From contig NC_061114.1 in NCBI RefSeq assembly GCF_002878395.1, positions 140,232,986 through 140,296,985 of the forward strand: DNA of 64,000 bases, written 5' to 3'. The notes under the pieces are model-generated. The model did no database searches, had not been told where the DNA came from, and was given only the letters and a program-made list of their open reading frames with translations. The translations under genes and the position numbers were made by a program. The DNA comes from Capsicum annuum (Eukaryota > Streptophyta > Magnoliopsida > Solanales > Solanaceae). Shown piece by piece: positions 1-11,450 of the stretch (its first letter is position 1; every line of letters starts with the position of its first letter).

Positions 1-657
1 CATGACCTTGAGTTGGCTGCTGTTATGTTTGCTTTGAAAATCTAGAGACACTATTTGTATGGTGTCCATGTTGATGTTTTCACTGATCATAAGAATCTGC
101 AGTATGTGTTTACCCAGAGAGAATTGAATCTTAGGCAGAGACGATGGTTAGAATTGTTAAAGGACTATGATATGAGTGTGTTGTACCATTCGGGTAAGGC
201 CAATATTATAGTGGATGCCCTAAGTAGAGTGTGCATGGGTAGTGTTTCACATGTGGTAGAAGGTAAGAAAGAGTTGGCTCGCGATGTACATCGTTTAGAT
301 AGATTGGGAGTTAGGTTATTTGACTCTGCTGAAGGTAGTATAGGGGTTCAGAGTAGTTCTGAATCTTCATTGGTTTCGAAAGTGAAGGAAAAGCAATACT
401 TAGATGCTAGTTTGGTCAGACTAAAGGAGTCAGTCAAGGACCAAAAAGTAGATGTTTTCTCCCAAGGAGGAGATGATGTGTTGAGATTGCAGGGTAGATT
501 GTGTGTCCCGAATGTTGATGATCTGAGACAGACGATTATGGATGAAGCACACGGGTCGCGATATTCTATTCATCCTGGTGCCACCAAGATGTACCGAGAC
601 TTACGGGAAATCTATTGGTGGAGTGGCATGAAGAAAGATAGCAGCATTTGTAGCTAA
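1..657 (+). pseudogene. E1 pol: end of RNase H and zinc-binding start of integrase
   Basis: RNase H removes the RNA strand during reverse transcription. The frame opens HDLELAAVMFAL, has a stop at 43-45 where the family usually has Trp, then continues through [10 protein letters not shown] and the conserved motif close to VDALSR at about 210-228. After a variable linker the integrase zinc-binding region follows: the His pair is in the segment around 548-585 ([10 protein letters not shown]), but the Cys pair (KCAICQQ, about 655-675) lies in another frame. The frame change is near 636 and looks like a loss of two bases. The 200-residue open stretch runs from 55 to 657. Nonfunctional as it stands; identification by motif, high certainty for class, lower for exact boundaries. 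Confidence 0.85.
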
Positions 658-1333
658 GTGTGCAATATGCCAACAGGTTAAGGTTGAACACCAAAGACCT
701 GGTGGTATGATGCAAGAGTTTAGTATTCCCACTTGGAAGTGGGAAGAGATAAATATGGACTTCGTGATTGGTTTACCTCCTTCCCGACGCCATCACGATT
801 CCATTTGGTTTGTGGTTAATAGGTTGACCAAGTCTGCTCATTTCTTTCCTGTTCATACTTTATATACTGCTGAGTATTACGCTAGATTGTATATCTAAGA
901 GCTAGTAAGACTTCATGGAGTTCCCTTGTCTATCATTTTGGATAGGGGTGCTCATTTCACTTTGCAATTTTGGAAAGCTTTTCAGAAGGGTCTTGGTATC
1001 CAAGTACTTTTGAGTTCTGCTTTTCATCCGCAGATCGATGGTCAGGCTGAGCGGACCATCCAGACCTTAGAGGATATGTTGAGAGCTTGTGCACTTGACT
1101 TTAAGGGAAGTTGGGATGAACACTTACCGTTGATAGAGTTTGCTTACAATAACAGTTTCCACTCTAGTATTGGCATGGCTCCGTTTGAAGCCTTATATAG
1201 AAGGAAGTATAGATCACTCATAGGTTGGTTCGAGGTGGGTGAAGCAGCTGTGAGTGGTCCTAATTCGGTATTTGAGGCTATGGAAAAAGTTAAGTTGATT
1301 AGGGAAAGGTTGAAAACTACACAGAGTCGTTAG
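658..1333 (+). pseudogene. E1 pol: integrase catalytic core
   Basis: Integrase inserts the element cDNA into the host genome. The DDE triad is visible: Asp in INMDFV (about 758), Asp in ILDRG (about 941; the family normally has SDRG) and Glu in GQAERT (about 1049), the last two separated by 35 residues as expected. A stop at 896-898 (TAA) cuts the core between the first and second Asp, and a TAG at 1331-1333 follows TTQSR. Both can be explained by single base changes. The core otherwise reads cleanly, so this copy is younger than E4 or E5. Confidence 0.85.
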
Positions 1334-1830
1334 AAGTCGTATGCGGATGTTAGAAGGAGAGACCTTGAGTTTGAAGTTGGTGACCTAGTGTATCTAAAAA
1401 GTTCACCCATGAGGGGGTGAAGAGATTCGGAAAGAAGGGGAATCTTAGTCCCCATTATGTTGGTCCTTACAAAATTCTTAGCCGTGTTAGTAAGGTAGCT
1501 TATGAGGTCGAGTTGCTCCCGAGTTGTCCCCTGTTCATCCAATATTCTATGTCTCCATGTTTAGAAAGCATATTAGCGATGTTGTGGTAGTGGATTCCTT
1601 TGTGAATACTGACATTCAAGAAAATCTTTCTTTTGATGAGATTCCTGTTGAGATTCATGATTTCAGTGTCCGAAGACTAAGGAACATAGAAGTTCCCTTG
1701 GTCAAGGTGTTGTGGTGAAATCAATCTGTTGAGGGTGCAACTTGGGAAGCTGAGGCGGATATGCGATCCAAGTACCCACACCTATTTTCCGCGAACTCCA
1801 ATCAAGCCGAAGGTACCGTTCTTTCCTAAA
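1334..1830 (+). pseudogene. E1 pol: integrase C-terminal region and chromodomain-like tail
   Basis: After the stop at 1331 the frame continues with SYADVRRRDLEFEVGDLV, a frameshift near 1402, then RFGKKGNLSPHYVGPY, typical of the C-terminal DNA-binding part of chromovirus integrases. A second frame (1524-1718) carries HPIFYVSMFRKHI and the end of the chromodomain-like tail continues past a TGA at 1717 with VEGATWEAEADM. In chromoviruses this tail is thought to direct integration to heterochromatin, which fits the repeat-dense surroundings. Nonfunctional through two frameshifts and stops. Confidence 0.75.
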
Positions 1831-2031
1831 TCATGCACTTTTGATAAAAGTTGCAGCAGTTTAGCTGTCATTTATTATGTGTTCAGCTATAGTTTCTTGA
1901 ATTTATGCATTTTATGTTGTATTCGGAGTGAGAAATGATGTGGTGATGAGTCTAACAAATGGTTTCAAATGTATTCTCTATTCCCTATCTAATCTTGGCA
2001 TGTCTAGCATCATTAAAGGACGAATGTTTCC

Positions 2032-2044
2032 AAGGGGGGGATGA
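2032..2044 (+). promoter_or_regulatory. E1 polypurine tract
   Basis: The purine run AAGGGGGGGATGA sits directly before the LTR start TGTAAAAC. It is the expected position and composition for the primer of plus-strand DNA synthesis. Confidence 0.75.
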
Positions 2045-4276
2045 TGTAAAACCCTGGGAAATTTTTCGTTGAAATTTTGTGCGTAAACGTGTTGAGTTTT
2101 ATCTTCTAGAATGAATTTTATAAATTTTTCGTGCAGAATGTCTTAGATTATGACCCACCATTGCGTAGAGTATCGAATAAGCTTTCCAACGATATGTGGA
2201 TCCTCCAAAATGGACACCCGAGCGATGAGTTATGAACATTTCGATCGAACCGTGAATAGTAGTGAACAGTAAAACATGCAGGAAAAAGTACTGAGGCCTG
2301 GCGTATTTTTGCTCCAATTTTAAACGATCATAACTCCTTGTACATAATAATCTGGGTGATCTACAATATATCAATGGAAAGCTCTGCGAGTCCCCTTTCC
2401 AATGAAATTGGTTTCATCCAATTTGTCTGTCGGAGAAAACATTTAAGGTCGATCTACTTCAGACTATCAAAACAGTCCACCAAAGGATAGATTCGATAAT
2501 TATTTGATTTTTAGGGGTGTTTTGGTCATTCCCCCTCACCAAAAATCCATCCAAACCCTATATTAAAGCCTATTAGAAGCATTATATGTTATATTTCATC
2601 AAATTCCCTCAAAAAGAAAACCCTAAGCTCCTACATCCAACTTCAAGAACCTCCAAAGTTCACCATTAATTCTGCAAATTTATTCAAGATTCCAAGTTCC
2701 TAGTTCAAGAACTCCAAGAACCATCATTCAAAGGCACGATTAATATCTCAAAAACGAGTATCGATCTAAAGTTCATCATTCAAGGTATGTGGGATTTTTC
2801 AACAAGAACTCTCTTTCGTTCTTGTACCCAGAAGTAATTTTCTATACAAAGGCATGATTTTATTTTATTTTTACTAATTTGAAGCTTGAACCCATATCTT
2901 TTGATGATTATTATGAAATCTTGATGTTTATGATTTTGAAAGATGAATTTACATGTTTGGAGATATAAAGCATGAATCTTGAATGATATTTATCATGATT
3001 TGGATATTTGAGTCGTAAATTCCCATTGGAAATTGTGTTTTTTTAAGAAAGTGTGTAATAAGCACGTTGATGTTAAATATTTGAGATTTTTTGAATGATT
3101 TAACCTTTTGGTCTTAATGCAGTTGTTTTGAACTCGAGTTTGAAAGAAATCCACAACGTGGTTGATTTTGATAGATGGGAAGCATGATGGCTCCCGATGT
3201 ATATTTATATATTACTAAAATTGTTTTGTTGTGGATTGTCTTTGAAATGATTTGAGCTAAGTCCGGGAGAAATATTTAGCACCGAGTGGGAGGTATAAAG
3301 TGACCTTACTTCCCTAGAACTACGTTCCCCTGTAGGAGTGAGCTTGAGGCTGATTTATATAGTGATCACTAGTTTGTATGGATTTGATATCGATAGTCCT
3401 ACTCCGATGGAAAGGATAGGACGGCTCTCCCCAACGTGGGTTGTACATTGGACTCCATGTAGCTCACATGGTTTATGTTGGTTATAGGATCTCCCAGTGT
3501 GTGTGTTTCCTAGTGTCTATGGTGAATGGTGAAGTGATTTGAAAGTGGAATTGTGAAAGTTATTCTTTCAAAAGATTTAAATGAAATTTACATTATGAGA
3601 ATTGATATTCTTGATGAACTGAAAGTGATTGACAAATTATATGATGACTCACATGTGTTATTGTACTTATTTCATCCTCTCATGATTATGATGATTTTCT
3701 TCGGGCTATGTGAGTCTTTCATACATCCTGTATATTTCTTGTAAATATTTATGGTGATGATGTTTATACAGCTACATACACCCCCATATACTTGGTTCCT
3801 TTCCATGGTACTGACCCACATCTTTGGATGTGGGCTGTATTTTCTCAGAATTTAGGTTCAGGTGCTCAGTTCCAGGTTCGACAGTGATTCTTCGGGCATG
3901 CTGTTCTACATCCTCTGTTGTGGTGAGTCCTCATGTTTTGAGGACGTGATGTCTGCTGTTGGTTTCACGGAATCGTTTACATTTGATAACTGAGTATGAA
4001 TCAGTTGGAGCATGTCTCAATGGCTCGCTGGTTTTATTGATTTTCTTAAAGGCATTTCAGACTAGTATAGATGTTGGGAGTTGACTAATAAGTTGTATTT
4101 TGTTATCTTTCTGAAATTCTTTTATTCTTGGATGATGATTACTCTATTGATATTTGAGGGTTATTTATGGAAACCCTGTTGAACTAAATAAAAATAGCTC
4201 AAAGGGTTATCTTGGGGCTACTCATAGCCTCAAGCACCGTGTGATGCTCCGGTACCTATTTTTTTGGGGTCTTACA
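2045..4276 (+). repeat. E1 3' LTR (about 2.23 kb)
   Basis: Starts TGTAAAACCC after the polypurine tract and ends CTTACA. There is no second copy in the window to fix the ends by alignment, but the solo LTR E7 has the same plan: TGTAAAACCC start, a stretch starting at 2560 with short A-rich reading and CAAG motifs (compare 53520-53720), a G-rich region with AAGGATAGGAC (3413; compare 54381) and an end of CTTACA or GTTACA after GGGGCT. No gene is visible in it; the longest open frame is 91 residues and has no recognisable content. Confidence 0.8.
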
Positions 4277-5400
4277 TTGGAGGGTATGGGTGGATTATCA
4301 TAAATTGAATTCTTGGACCAAAAAGATCACTATCCTATGCCTTTTGTGAACCAAATGTTGGATGGATTAGCCAGGCATGGGTGATAATGTTTTCTTGATA
4401 TTAAAGTTATAATCAAATTAATATTTCACTAGAAGATAAAGAAAATACCATATTCAAATGTCCTTATGGGAACTTTGCGTTCAAACGTATTCCCTTTGGA
4501 CTATGCAACATACGCACTACCTTTTAACTGTGTATAGTGTCTATATTTTCCAATGTTTGTAGAGGATACAATCAAAGTCTTCATGGATGACATCTCCATG
4601 GTTAACGAGTCATTTAAATTTTTCCTTGATCATTTGAGTAAGGTCTTTGAGCGGTGTGTGGAGACAAATCTTGTTTTGAATTGGAAAAAATATTATTTAA
4701 GGGTCAAAGAAGGCATCGTGCTAAACTACAAGATTTTGGGCAAAGACATCATAGTCTATCAAGAAAGAATAAAGTGATAGATAAATTATCTCCACCTATC
4801 TCTATGAGATATGTTAGAAGTTTTCTAACACACTGGGCAAAGACATCACAGTCTATAGGTGTTTCATTAAGGATTTCTCAGAGATTGCTCACCCTTTGTG
4901 CAAACTCCTTTAAAAGTGGATTAAATTTACATTTGATGGTAATTATTTAAAAGCTTTTAAATGTCTCAAGGATCTTCTTGTGTCGGCTCCTATCATTGCA
5001 GTTTTGGATTGGACAATGTTTTTTAAAGTACTGTGATGTGAGTTGTATTGCTTTAGGTGGGGTGTTGGGCCAAAGAAAAGTAAAGTTTCCACTTTATCTA
5101 CTATGCAAGAAAATAATTGAATGATGCCTAACATAAATACACTATTATAGAACAAGAGTTTCTCACGGTGGTATATGCTTTTGAAAAGTTTTGGGCCTAT
5201 TTATTCAGTATGAAAGTGGTTGTACACACGAACCACACAATTTTTAGATATCTCATGGAAGAGAAAAAGGCAAAACCTCGATTAATAAAGCTAATATAGC
5301 TCCTACAAGAATTTGAACTTGAGGTAAAAGAATGAAAGGGTTGTGAAAATCAAGTAGCCGACGACCTCTCTCGCATTGAATCCAATCATGAAGTTTGGTG
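4277..5400 (+). pseudogene. E2 pol: reverse transcriptase and RNase H
   Basis: The frame begins WRVWVDYHKLN, passes two stops near 4381, then MGTLRSNVFPLDYA (about 4470) and the catalytic box VFMDDISMV, with FMDD at 4580-4591 still intact. The thumb and connection follow in shifting frames: LVLNWKKYY (4670), RSFLTHWAKTS (4810, other frame), CKLL-like text at 4900 and FLTVVYAFEKFW (about 5158) from RNase H. The RNase H ends near 5375 with ENQVADDLSRIE, the family's usual closing motif. At least six stops or frame changes are present, so the enzyme is dead. Class is certain; individual breakpoints are approximate. Confidence 0.85.
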
Positions 5401-6751
5401 ATATTGAAATTGATGACACCGTACCTGATGAGTTAGTCATATCACTTTCTAGAAGTGTGGATCCTTGGTATATGGACTATGCCAACAACATTGTGAGTGG
5501 ATTTTTTTATCATAATGATTATTAAAAGAATAGGTTCTTATTTGACGTGAAGAAGTACTTTGGGGATGAACCATACCTATTTAGAGAGTGTGTAGATTAT
5601 ATAGTTCATTGGTGTTCCATGGATTCAAAATGAAGGTCATTCTTAAGGCTTGTCACTCATCTCAATTTGGTGGTCATCATGGTTTTATTAAAAAGGTTAT
5701 AAAGGTTACCAAAAGTGGATACTATTAGCCTACTCTCCATAGAGATACTAATGAGTTGGTCAAGATGTGCCCTCAATGCCAAATGCAAGGGGGTATTTCA
5801 AGGAGGCATGAGATTCCTCTAAAACCCAACCTAGAGGTTGAATTGTTCGATGTATGGGAGATCGACTTCATGTGTCCTTTCGTGAGTTCATATGATAATT
5901 ATTATATCTTGGTAGCCATCGATTATGTCTAAAAGTGGATGGAGGCCACATCTATACCAAACAATTAAAACAAAAGCGACTATTTCTTCTTGAAGAAGTA
6001 CATCTTTGAAAGGTTCAGGACTCTATGGGCAATCATTAGTAATGGTAGTTCACAGTCTTGTAGTCAGGTCTTTGGTGCCTTTATTGATAAGTATGCAATG
6101 AAGAATAAGGTTGCTACTCTATATCATCGCAAACTAGGTTTAAAGTTTAGGTTTCAAATTGACAAATAATGTTCATCTTGGATAAACCCTAAATGTTGGT
6201 CATACAAATTGGGCAAGACAATTCGATGATACTAATTTGGCGTATAAGACGACATATAAAAATCCTACCGACATGACACTCTACCAATTAGTGTTTGGAA
6301 AGGCTTTTTACTTACCCATTGAGTTGGAGCATAAAGCTTTGTAGGCCCTGGATAAGTTGAATATGATTTGGGAGGATGCCTCCAAATTAAGAGTAGATCA
6401 ACCTTATGAGTTGGAAGATTTTTGACTCAAGGCATATGAGTTCTCCCTATTGTAAAAGATAAAATAAAGAGGGTGCATTATTTTAACATTTTGAAATGAG
6501 AGTTTTGTGTTGTTGATGTCGTGCTCCTTTTCAACTCTAGATTGAATCTCTTTGCTGGGAAACTAAAATCTAAGTGGTTGGGCCCATTCGTAGTCTCTAG
6601 TGAATATCCAAGTAGGTCTATTAAGTTAGAGAAGCATGAGAAGAAGAGGTTTGTTATGAATAGGAAAAGGCTAAATCATTACCATATGGATTGGCCCGGT
6701 GAACTAAGATTGAATTGCTTAATTTTAAGGAAGCCAAGTGATAAAAAATGA
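5401..6751 (+). pseudogene. E2 pol: integrase and pol C-terminus
   Basis: The zinc-binding region shows HSSQFGGHHG and CPQCQMQGG (5650-5790). The first catalytic Asp is kept in WEIDFMCPF (about 5861). The second is lost: the family's ISDG reads ISNGS (about 6037). The stretch that should carry the catalytic Glu is disrupted after VATLYH (6115). The C-terminal part resumes with TYKNPTDMTLYQLVFGKAF (6250) and an open frame of 76 residues at 6521-6751 with LLFNSRLNLF, KWLGPF and VNRKRLNHY-like text, the normal end of Athila pol. Just after it, 6760-6830 keeps the GAGGCAACC motif common downstream of Athila pol. Confidence 0.8.
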
Positions 6752-6930
6752 CATTGTAGCATGACGACAATAAGGGAGATTCTTTAGAGGCAACCTAGGG
6801 TTCATTTTTGTAATTTTATGGTTGTTTAAGTACTAATTATTAGTTATTTCTTATTATTGCAGGTGATATAGAAAGGTGAGTCTAAATGGTAGGTTTGAGT
6901 GTTCAAACCCATGCCCCAAGGTGGTAAAAA

Positions 6931-7175
6931 CCACCTACGGGAACATTCTTTGTACCTGCGTGTGCATGTGGCCTCAAAATTGAGTAAAACCCAAAGTATG
7001 AACTTCTATGGAATGTGTAGTCCACCTGTGCATGCAGGATGGAATTTGAGTGTGCAGGCCAGCCGTGCAGGAAGCCTAGTTGATCCAAGCAGTCTACCTC
7101 AGCCAGCAAAGGCCACCTGCACTTATAGGCTGGCACTTGCGTCTGCAAAACTTGGCGCAGGTTCCTTGAGGTCAA
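6931..7175 (+). repeat. E2 spacer: three degenerate 91-bp modules
   Basis: The word CCACCT starts at 6931, 7022 and 7113, exactly 91 bp apart. Each module is rich in GC words such as CCTGCG, GTGCAGG and CTGCAC, partly inverted relative to each other, followed by a more AT-rich stretch. The same vocabulary recurs in the E2 LTR (12563 onward). The role is unknown. Confidence 0.7.
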
Positions 7176-8480
7176 TATTGTAATGGGTTGGTAGTTTCAT
7201 GGGCTTACCCAACCCGATAAGCCTAAATTCAATTTAAAAGACATAAGGGGCCCATTCTTTCATCACTCAACAATTTTTACAAAACATAAGCTCAAATACC
7301 GGATTTTCACCATCTAAAACACTACATTTTCTCTTTCTTAAAATTTCAAAAATCATTCAGCTCAAATTCAAAATTATTTATTCATACGTCTATAATTCAA
7401 ATCTGACAATTTTAAATTAGGCTTTCTCTCATCACTCTCATCACCTAATTGAATTGAAAAAGTCTTTAAGTTATCTTTCAAGTTTCAATGGTGATTCAAT
7501 ATACATGGTACTTACAATTACAATTTGGGTTATTTGAGTTTATTTTGATGGAATTTCCTTGGTTGAATGTAGAATCTGAAATGGGTTCCATTCTTTTTAT
7601 TCCTAAGATGAATTCATTTATGACCAGGTCCCTTGAAATCATCTTTTTCTCAATGAGATAATTTTACTTTGAAGTGTCTGTCTTCCAATGTTGAGCTTCG
7701 AGAACGTACTATTAAATGAACATTTGTAACTCCAATCCTCTTTCTCATGTCTAGAATTATGATCACGAGTTAGGCTTAGGAATTGTTGAGTACCTAAACT
7801 TTTGCACACCATGCGCTTGATAAAATGTCCATATGAAATTTCTTTGCTAATACTTGTGGTGGGTGATCCACTTATGTTAGTTAGAGTCTCTAGGATGTTT
7901 TTGATCGTGATTTTCTAAACTTTTCTTTCTTACATATGCTTTTACCTTATTTTCCATGTTCTCATTTTTCATAATCACCAAGTGTTTGATTAAATGTCAA
8001 TGAGAGGGTGTTGACTTGAATGCTACATATTGTTAGTGATTTCATTCTTGGGGCATCATTTGCCAATTCTTTGAGCATGGATAGGAGTTCAATTTCCCTT
8101 AATAATAGAAACCCAATGGTTACTAGTTGAAGAGTTTTTTTGATCAATATAATACACCATAACTTTTATTAGTAAAATTATTTGACATAGAATCTGTGGG
8201 TGAAGTCTAAGTAACCCGAGGAAAAAAGAACATTGCCTTCTGGGTGACATCATTCTTAAGGGTATAAGGTCATTTTTGTTTTCATAAATTTCATGAGTGT
8301 TCTATGTGCTATGTTAGGATAAATTGAAGAAAGTATATAGATGTAGAGTTCCAAATGATTGAATTTTGTTATGGAATGTTCTTGTGAGTTTCATGTATTA
8401 TGTTGCCTTGCCTTCACCCTAGCTTTTCTTTATTTTATTTTTTAATAATATATGAAAAATCCTAAAACATGTTTTACCTT

Positions 8481-8520
8481 TGTTTTCTTTTGTTTGTTTT
8501 GGTTCTTTTCTTTTTATTAG
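8481..8520 (+). promoter_or_regulatory. E2 putative 3' splice site before the env-position ORF
   Basis: A 40-base pyrimidine-rich tract ends TTTTTATTAG at 8520, two bases before the ATG at 8523. This is the textbook look of a plant 3' splice site. In Athila-type elements a spliced subgenomic RNA for the env-position ORF has been proposed; the donor would lie upstream of the window here. Inference from position and sequence only. Confidence 0.5.
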
Positions 8521-8522
8521 GT

Positions 8523-10180
8523 ATGTCTCCTAAAAGGAACTTGCCACAGGGTACAATTAAAGACACCACTTTGGTTAAATACAAATCGAGAGATACAATC
8601 ACAAAATTTAAATAACCGGATGCAAAAGAAGTCCAAAAAGGTCTTAAAGTACAAACCATTGTTGAACGTACAAAAGGTTTGGGCAAAGAGTTTGATCAAA
8701 TTCAGTTTTGTATAGAAGGTATATGTGATGTATAAGGTGATCAAACTCAGGATTTCAATCCCATTAAGATATTTAGAATGAATAGGGGTGAAGGACATTA
8801 CACCAAGAATATTGAACAGGTCAAGGAGTGTGTTTGGGATATTTTCACGGATATGGACTTCACTTTCCATCAATAAAGCACTTTCCAAAACTAGTCAAAG
8901 AATCTAATTCCTCCTATGTTGGTCGCTACAATGAACACAACTACAAGCCTCCAGCAACAATCATTCCTTCTAATGTACTTGTTCGGGGTGTAAAATTTCC
9001 TTATAGCACCTAAAAAATAAATGAAATTTATTTATCTCTAGACTCCGAGATTAAATGCAAGAATAAGATTCTTAGTGGGCGTGAATGCTTCCCTTGGCTA
9101 GCCCGAGTGTTTGCCAAAGGGATTCCTCCATAGGCCAATGAACTTGGTCAAATCAAGAGGTAGGAACTTTCAATCCAAGCTAATCATTGGCTTAGAGTTT
9201 TATATAATCTACTACTACCTTTACGGAATGACCAAGATATGACCATAGAGTGGGCTATCATTATCGAATGCATTATTGAATATATTAGAGTTAATCTGGG
9301 GGATTTGATTGTGTAATGATCAAGCTAAAGTCAAAGCAACCAAGTACTTTACTACAATTTCCTTCTCTTATTTTGTGAGTTTACCTTAAGGTTCCTTTCT
9401 TCTCCAAGATGGACTGGAGGATTATATGCACTTGCATGATTAATATCACACATTTCTAATATTAGTATAATACCATAAGGATTAATAGGAAAGCTTTGAT
9501 GTTGGTGGATTTGATTCTGGGAGATTAGCCTAGCTTAGAGGGCGTGGAAGCCCCTCTAGCTCCTTCACTTATTTTTTTTGCTCCCCAGACTTCTAATAAT
9601 GCTTATCCTCTTTTGATCATCTCACCACCTCCTAGATCTTCCCAACTACCTCAGTTTTCCATTATCATATTTGCCAAAGTTTTTTTTATGAACCTTGTAA
9701 ACAATAATACTCTCATTCACTTGGTAACCGATATTCCAAAGATTATTTAGACCGCTATTGAGTGGAAATTTGCACCTCTACAAGTTTAGATGGTGGAGTA
9801 TGAATATAGATTAGTTATAGTAGAGCAGTGAGGGAATTACGAGGGGATTTCTTATTTGAGGGCCAATTTTGATGGCCTACATGAGGAGTTTCACTCTAGA
9901 CGGCCCGCATTTTCTCTAGATAAGGAAGAGATAGTTATTTCTCCAAATGTTGCAGGCCCTATACATTCTTTTGTTGACTTATTTATTCATTTATATACTG
10001 GTGATGAGGTTGGAATGGACTTCATCTAGGGTATTTTTGAAGCTCATTTGGCTGAGCTCGCAAAGCCATTATCCAGAAATAAGGAACATGCAAGAATAAT
10101 TGGGTCTAGTTCTATCCCCCGACCTATTGATGAGGTGACTTTTGTTGCTAACCTAGTTAGAGAATCCTAGTTTGATGACT
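8523..10180 (+). pseudogene. E2 env-position ORF (putative plant transposon protein domain)
   Basis: The frame opens MSPKRNLPQG after the splice-acceptor-like tract and is broken by a TAA at 8614. Recognisable blocks are FPKLVKESNSSYVGRY (8890), NVLVRGVKFPYST (8970), LDSEIKCKNKIL (9038) and WLRVLYNLLLPL (9190). This pattern, with a short block ending in -VRGV-F and a later W-x-L block, is that of the domain named Putative plant transposon protein, common in the third ORF of Athila-type elements. The function is unknown; older literature calls the ORF env-like by position. A Pro/Ser-rich part follows at 9540-9660. At least six stops or shifts. The 3' limit near 10180 is uncertain. E6 carries a homologous ORF. 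Confidence 0.65.
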
Positions 10181-11450
10181 TTCCTAGTGTTCCTGCACAA
10201 CTATCTATGGGCATGCAACTAAGCGCCTAGTGCACCATAGGGAATCCTTACCCTCATTTTCTCTCTTATAAATTTTGTATTTGGGACAATGAAATGAAAT
10301 TTAGTTGGGGTAGGGCATTTATATCTCATATTTGATGGTCTATATTTATTTTATTTGATGTATTATATGGATATATGCTATTTCAAATTCTAATGATGAT
10401 TTAGATTTCTCCTTCACAGGGCTTATTTATTCATGACTGGCATTGATATGTATTTGGCCCTTGTTTTGGATATTGATGATGATGTTAGATATTACTCTTG
10501 TCGGGCTTGTTACATACGTTTCATAAGATGTGATAACCAATTGTGATTTTCTTGGTGTTGATTTTATAGTTTGGGTAATGCTTATACAATTTGGTGTATT
10601 ATTATTTTTGCCTTTTTTAAATATGCGACCAATATAATCCAAGGGATTTCTTCAAAACATGGATCTATCCCAAGGAGAAAATGTTTGTTTTCTTTTTCTT
10701 TTTATTTCTTGTCTTAACTTTAGTCATTTTCTTTGTCGAACAGAGTTGCATTTCACCCATGATAGATGATAAGTTTACATTCTTAGGTAAAGTATCTAAT
10801 ATTTTGAGTCTATAGTCAATTAACAGTAGCCCAAAGTTTGACAAATTCCTTTAAGCGTCATTGGCAAAAAATTTAATGATTTTGAGAAAAATCAAAAAAA
10901 TAGTTTCCTTCTTGAAAAAGAGCAAGTTTATGAGATTTTTCTTGAGTTGAGATCATTAAATTCTATTTTAGGGTCTCTTTTACAAGGATGAGGCTTTCAC
11001 TCGGAGTAATTAAGTTAAATTACTCAAACTATTTGGGAGACTAGCTTTCTACTTTATGAGTATGATGCCTTGTGCGGTTAGGTATTTGAATAATTTTCGT
11101 ACATACATGTAGTCTAGAACTTCCTATAAGTGTATGCATGTGAAATCCTAGGAAATCTTTTTTTGGAGGATGACTTGAGTCCATTTTAGTTTTCCAAATG
11201 ACCAAAGTCCCACCTAACATTGTTCCCAAATTAACCCTTTTGACACTTTGCACATTTATCTTTGTTCTTTAAGTGATAACTAGACTATGACATCTAAACC
11301 TTTTTTGAAAATCTATATTATCATATAACCTTCTTTAATGTATCGCATAATTCCAATGTAAGAATATATAGGTGAGAGCCTAAATTTGGAGGGAATGCTT
11401 AATTGTAAGATTGATTTAGGGGGAATTCAAACTCTTAGTTTGGGGAGAAA
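10181..11450 (+). other. E2 3' noncoding region with candidate polypurine tract
   Basis: No gene seen. The segment 10291-10320 (GAAATGAAATTTAGTTGGGG) and the purine-rich runs around 11385-11400, 11420-11428 and 11438-11448 are candidates for the polypurine tract. The last of these directly precedes the place where the LTR is most likely to start. Confidence 0.4.

Larger units (their letters stand above)
1..4276 (+). mobile_element. E1: Ty3/gypsy chromovirus (Del/Tekay type), 3' part
   Basis: The window opens inside pol. In order come the end of RNase H, integrase, a chromodomain-like tail, a G-rich polypurine tract and a complete LTR. The 5' LTR, gag, protease and RT lie outside the window. 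The chromodomain-like tail after integrase and the LTR beginning TGTAAAACCC and ending CTTACA fit the Del/Tekay branch of chromoviruses. The right flank of the LTR (TTGGAGGG...) reads straight into the RT of an Athila-type element, so E1 inserted into E2; a candidate TSD is TTGGA at 4277-4281, which cannot be confirmed because the left end is outside the window. Coding lesions are few compared with E4 and E5. Confidence 0.85.
6752..8520 (+). other. E2 noncoding spacer between pol and the env-position ORF
   Basis: About 1.77 kb without a credible gene. It holds the 91-bp module array (6931-7175) and then AT-rich sequence with no long frame. Open frames of 90-94 residues on both strands at 6899-7183 arise only from the GC-richer modules. 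In Athila elements this spacer is noncoding and the downstream ORF is thought to be reached by splicing. Confidence 0.6.

Noticed and set aside
6899..7183. 94- and 90-residue frames on both strands
   Set aside because: Both come from the GC-rich 91-bp modules; no known domain and none is kept in the LTR copy of the modules.
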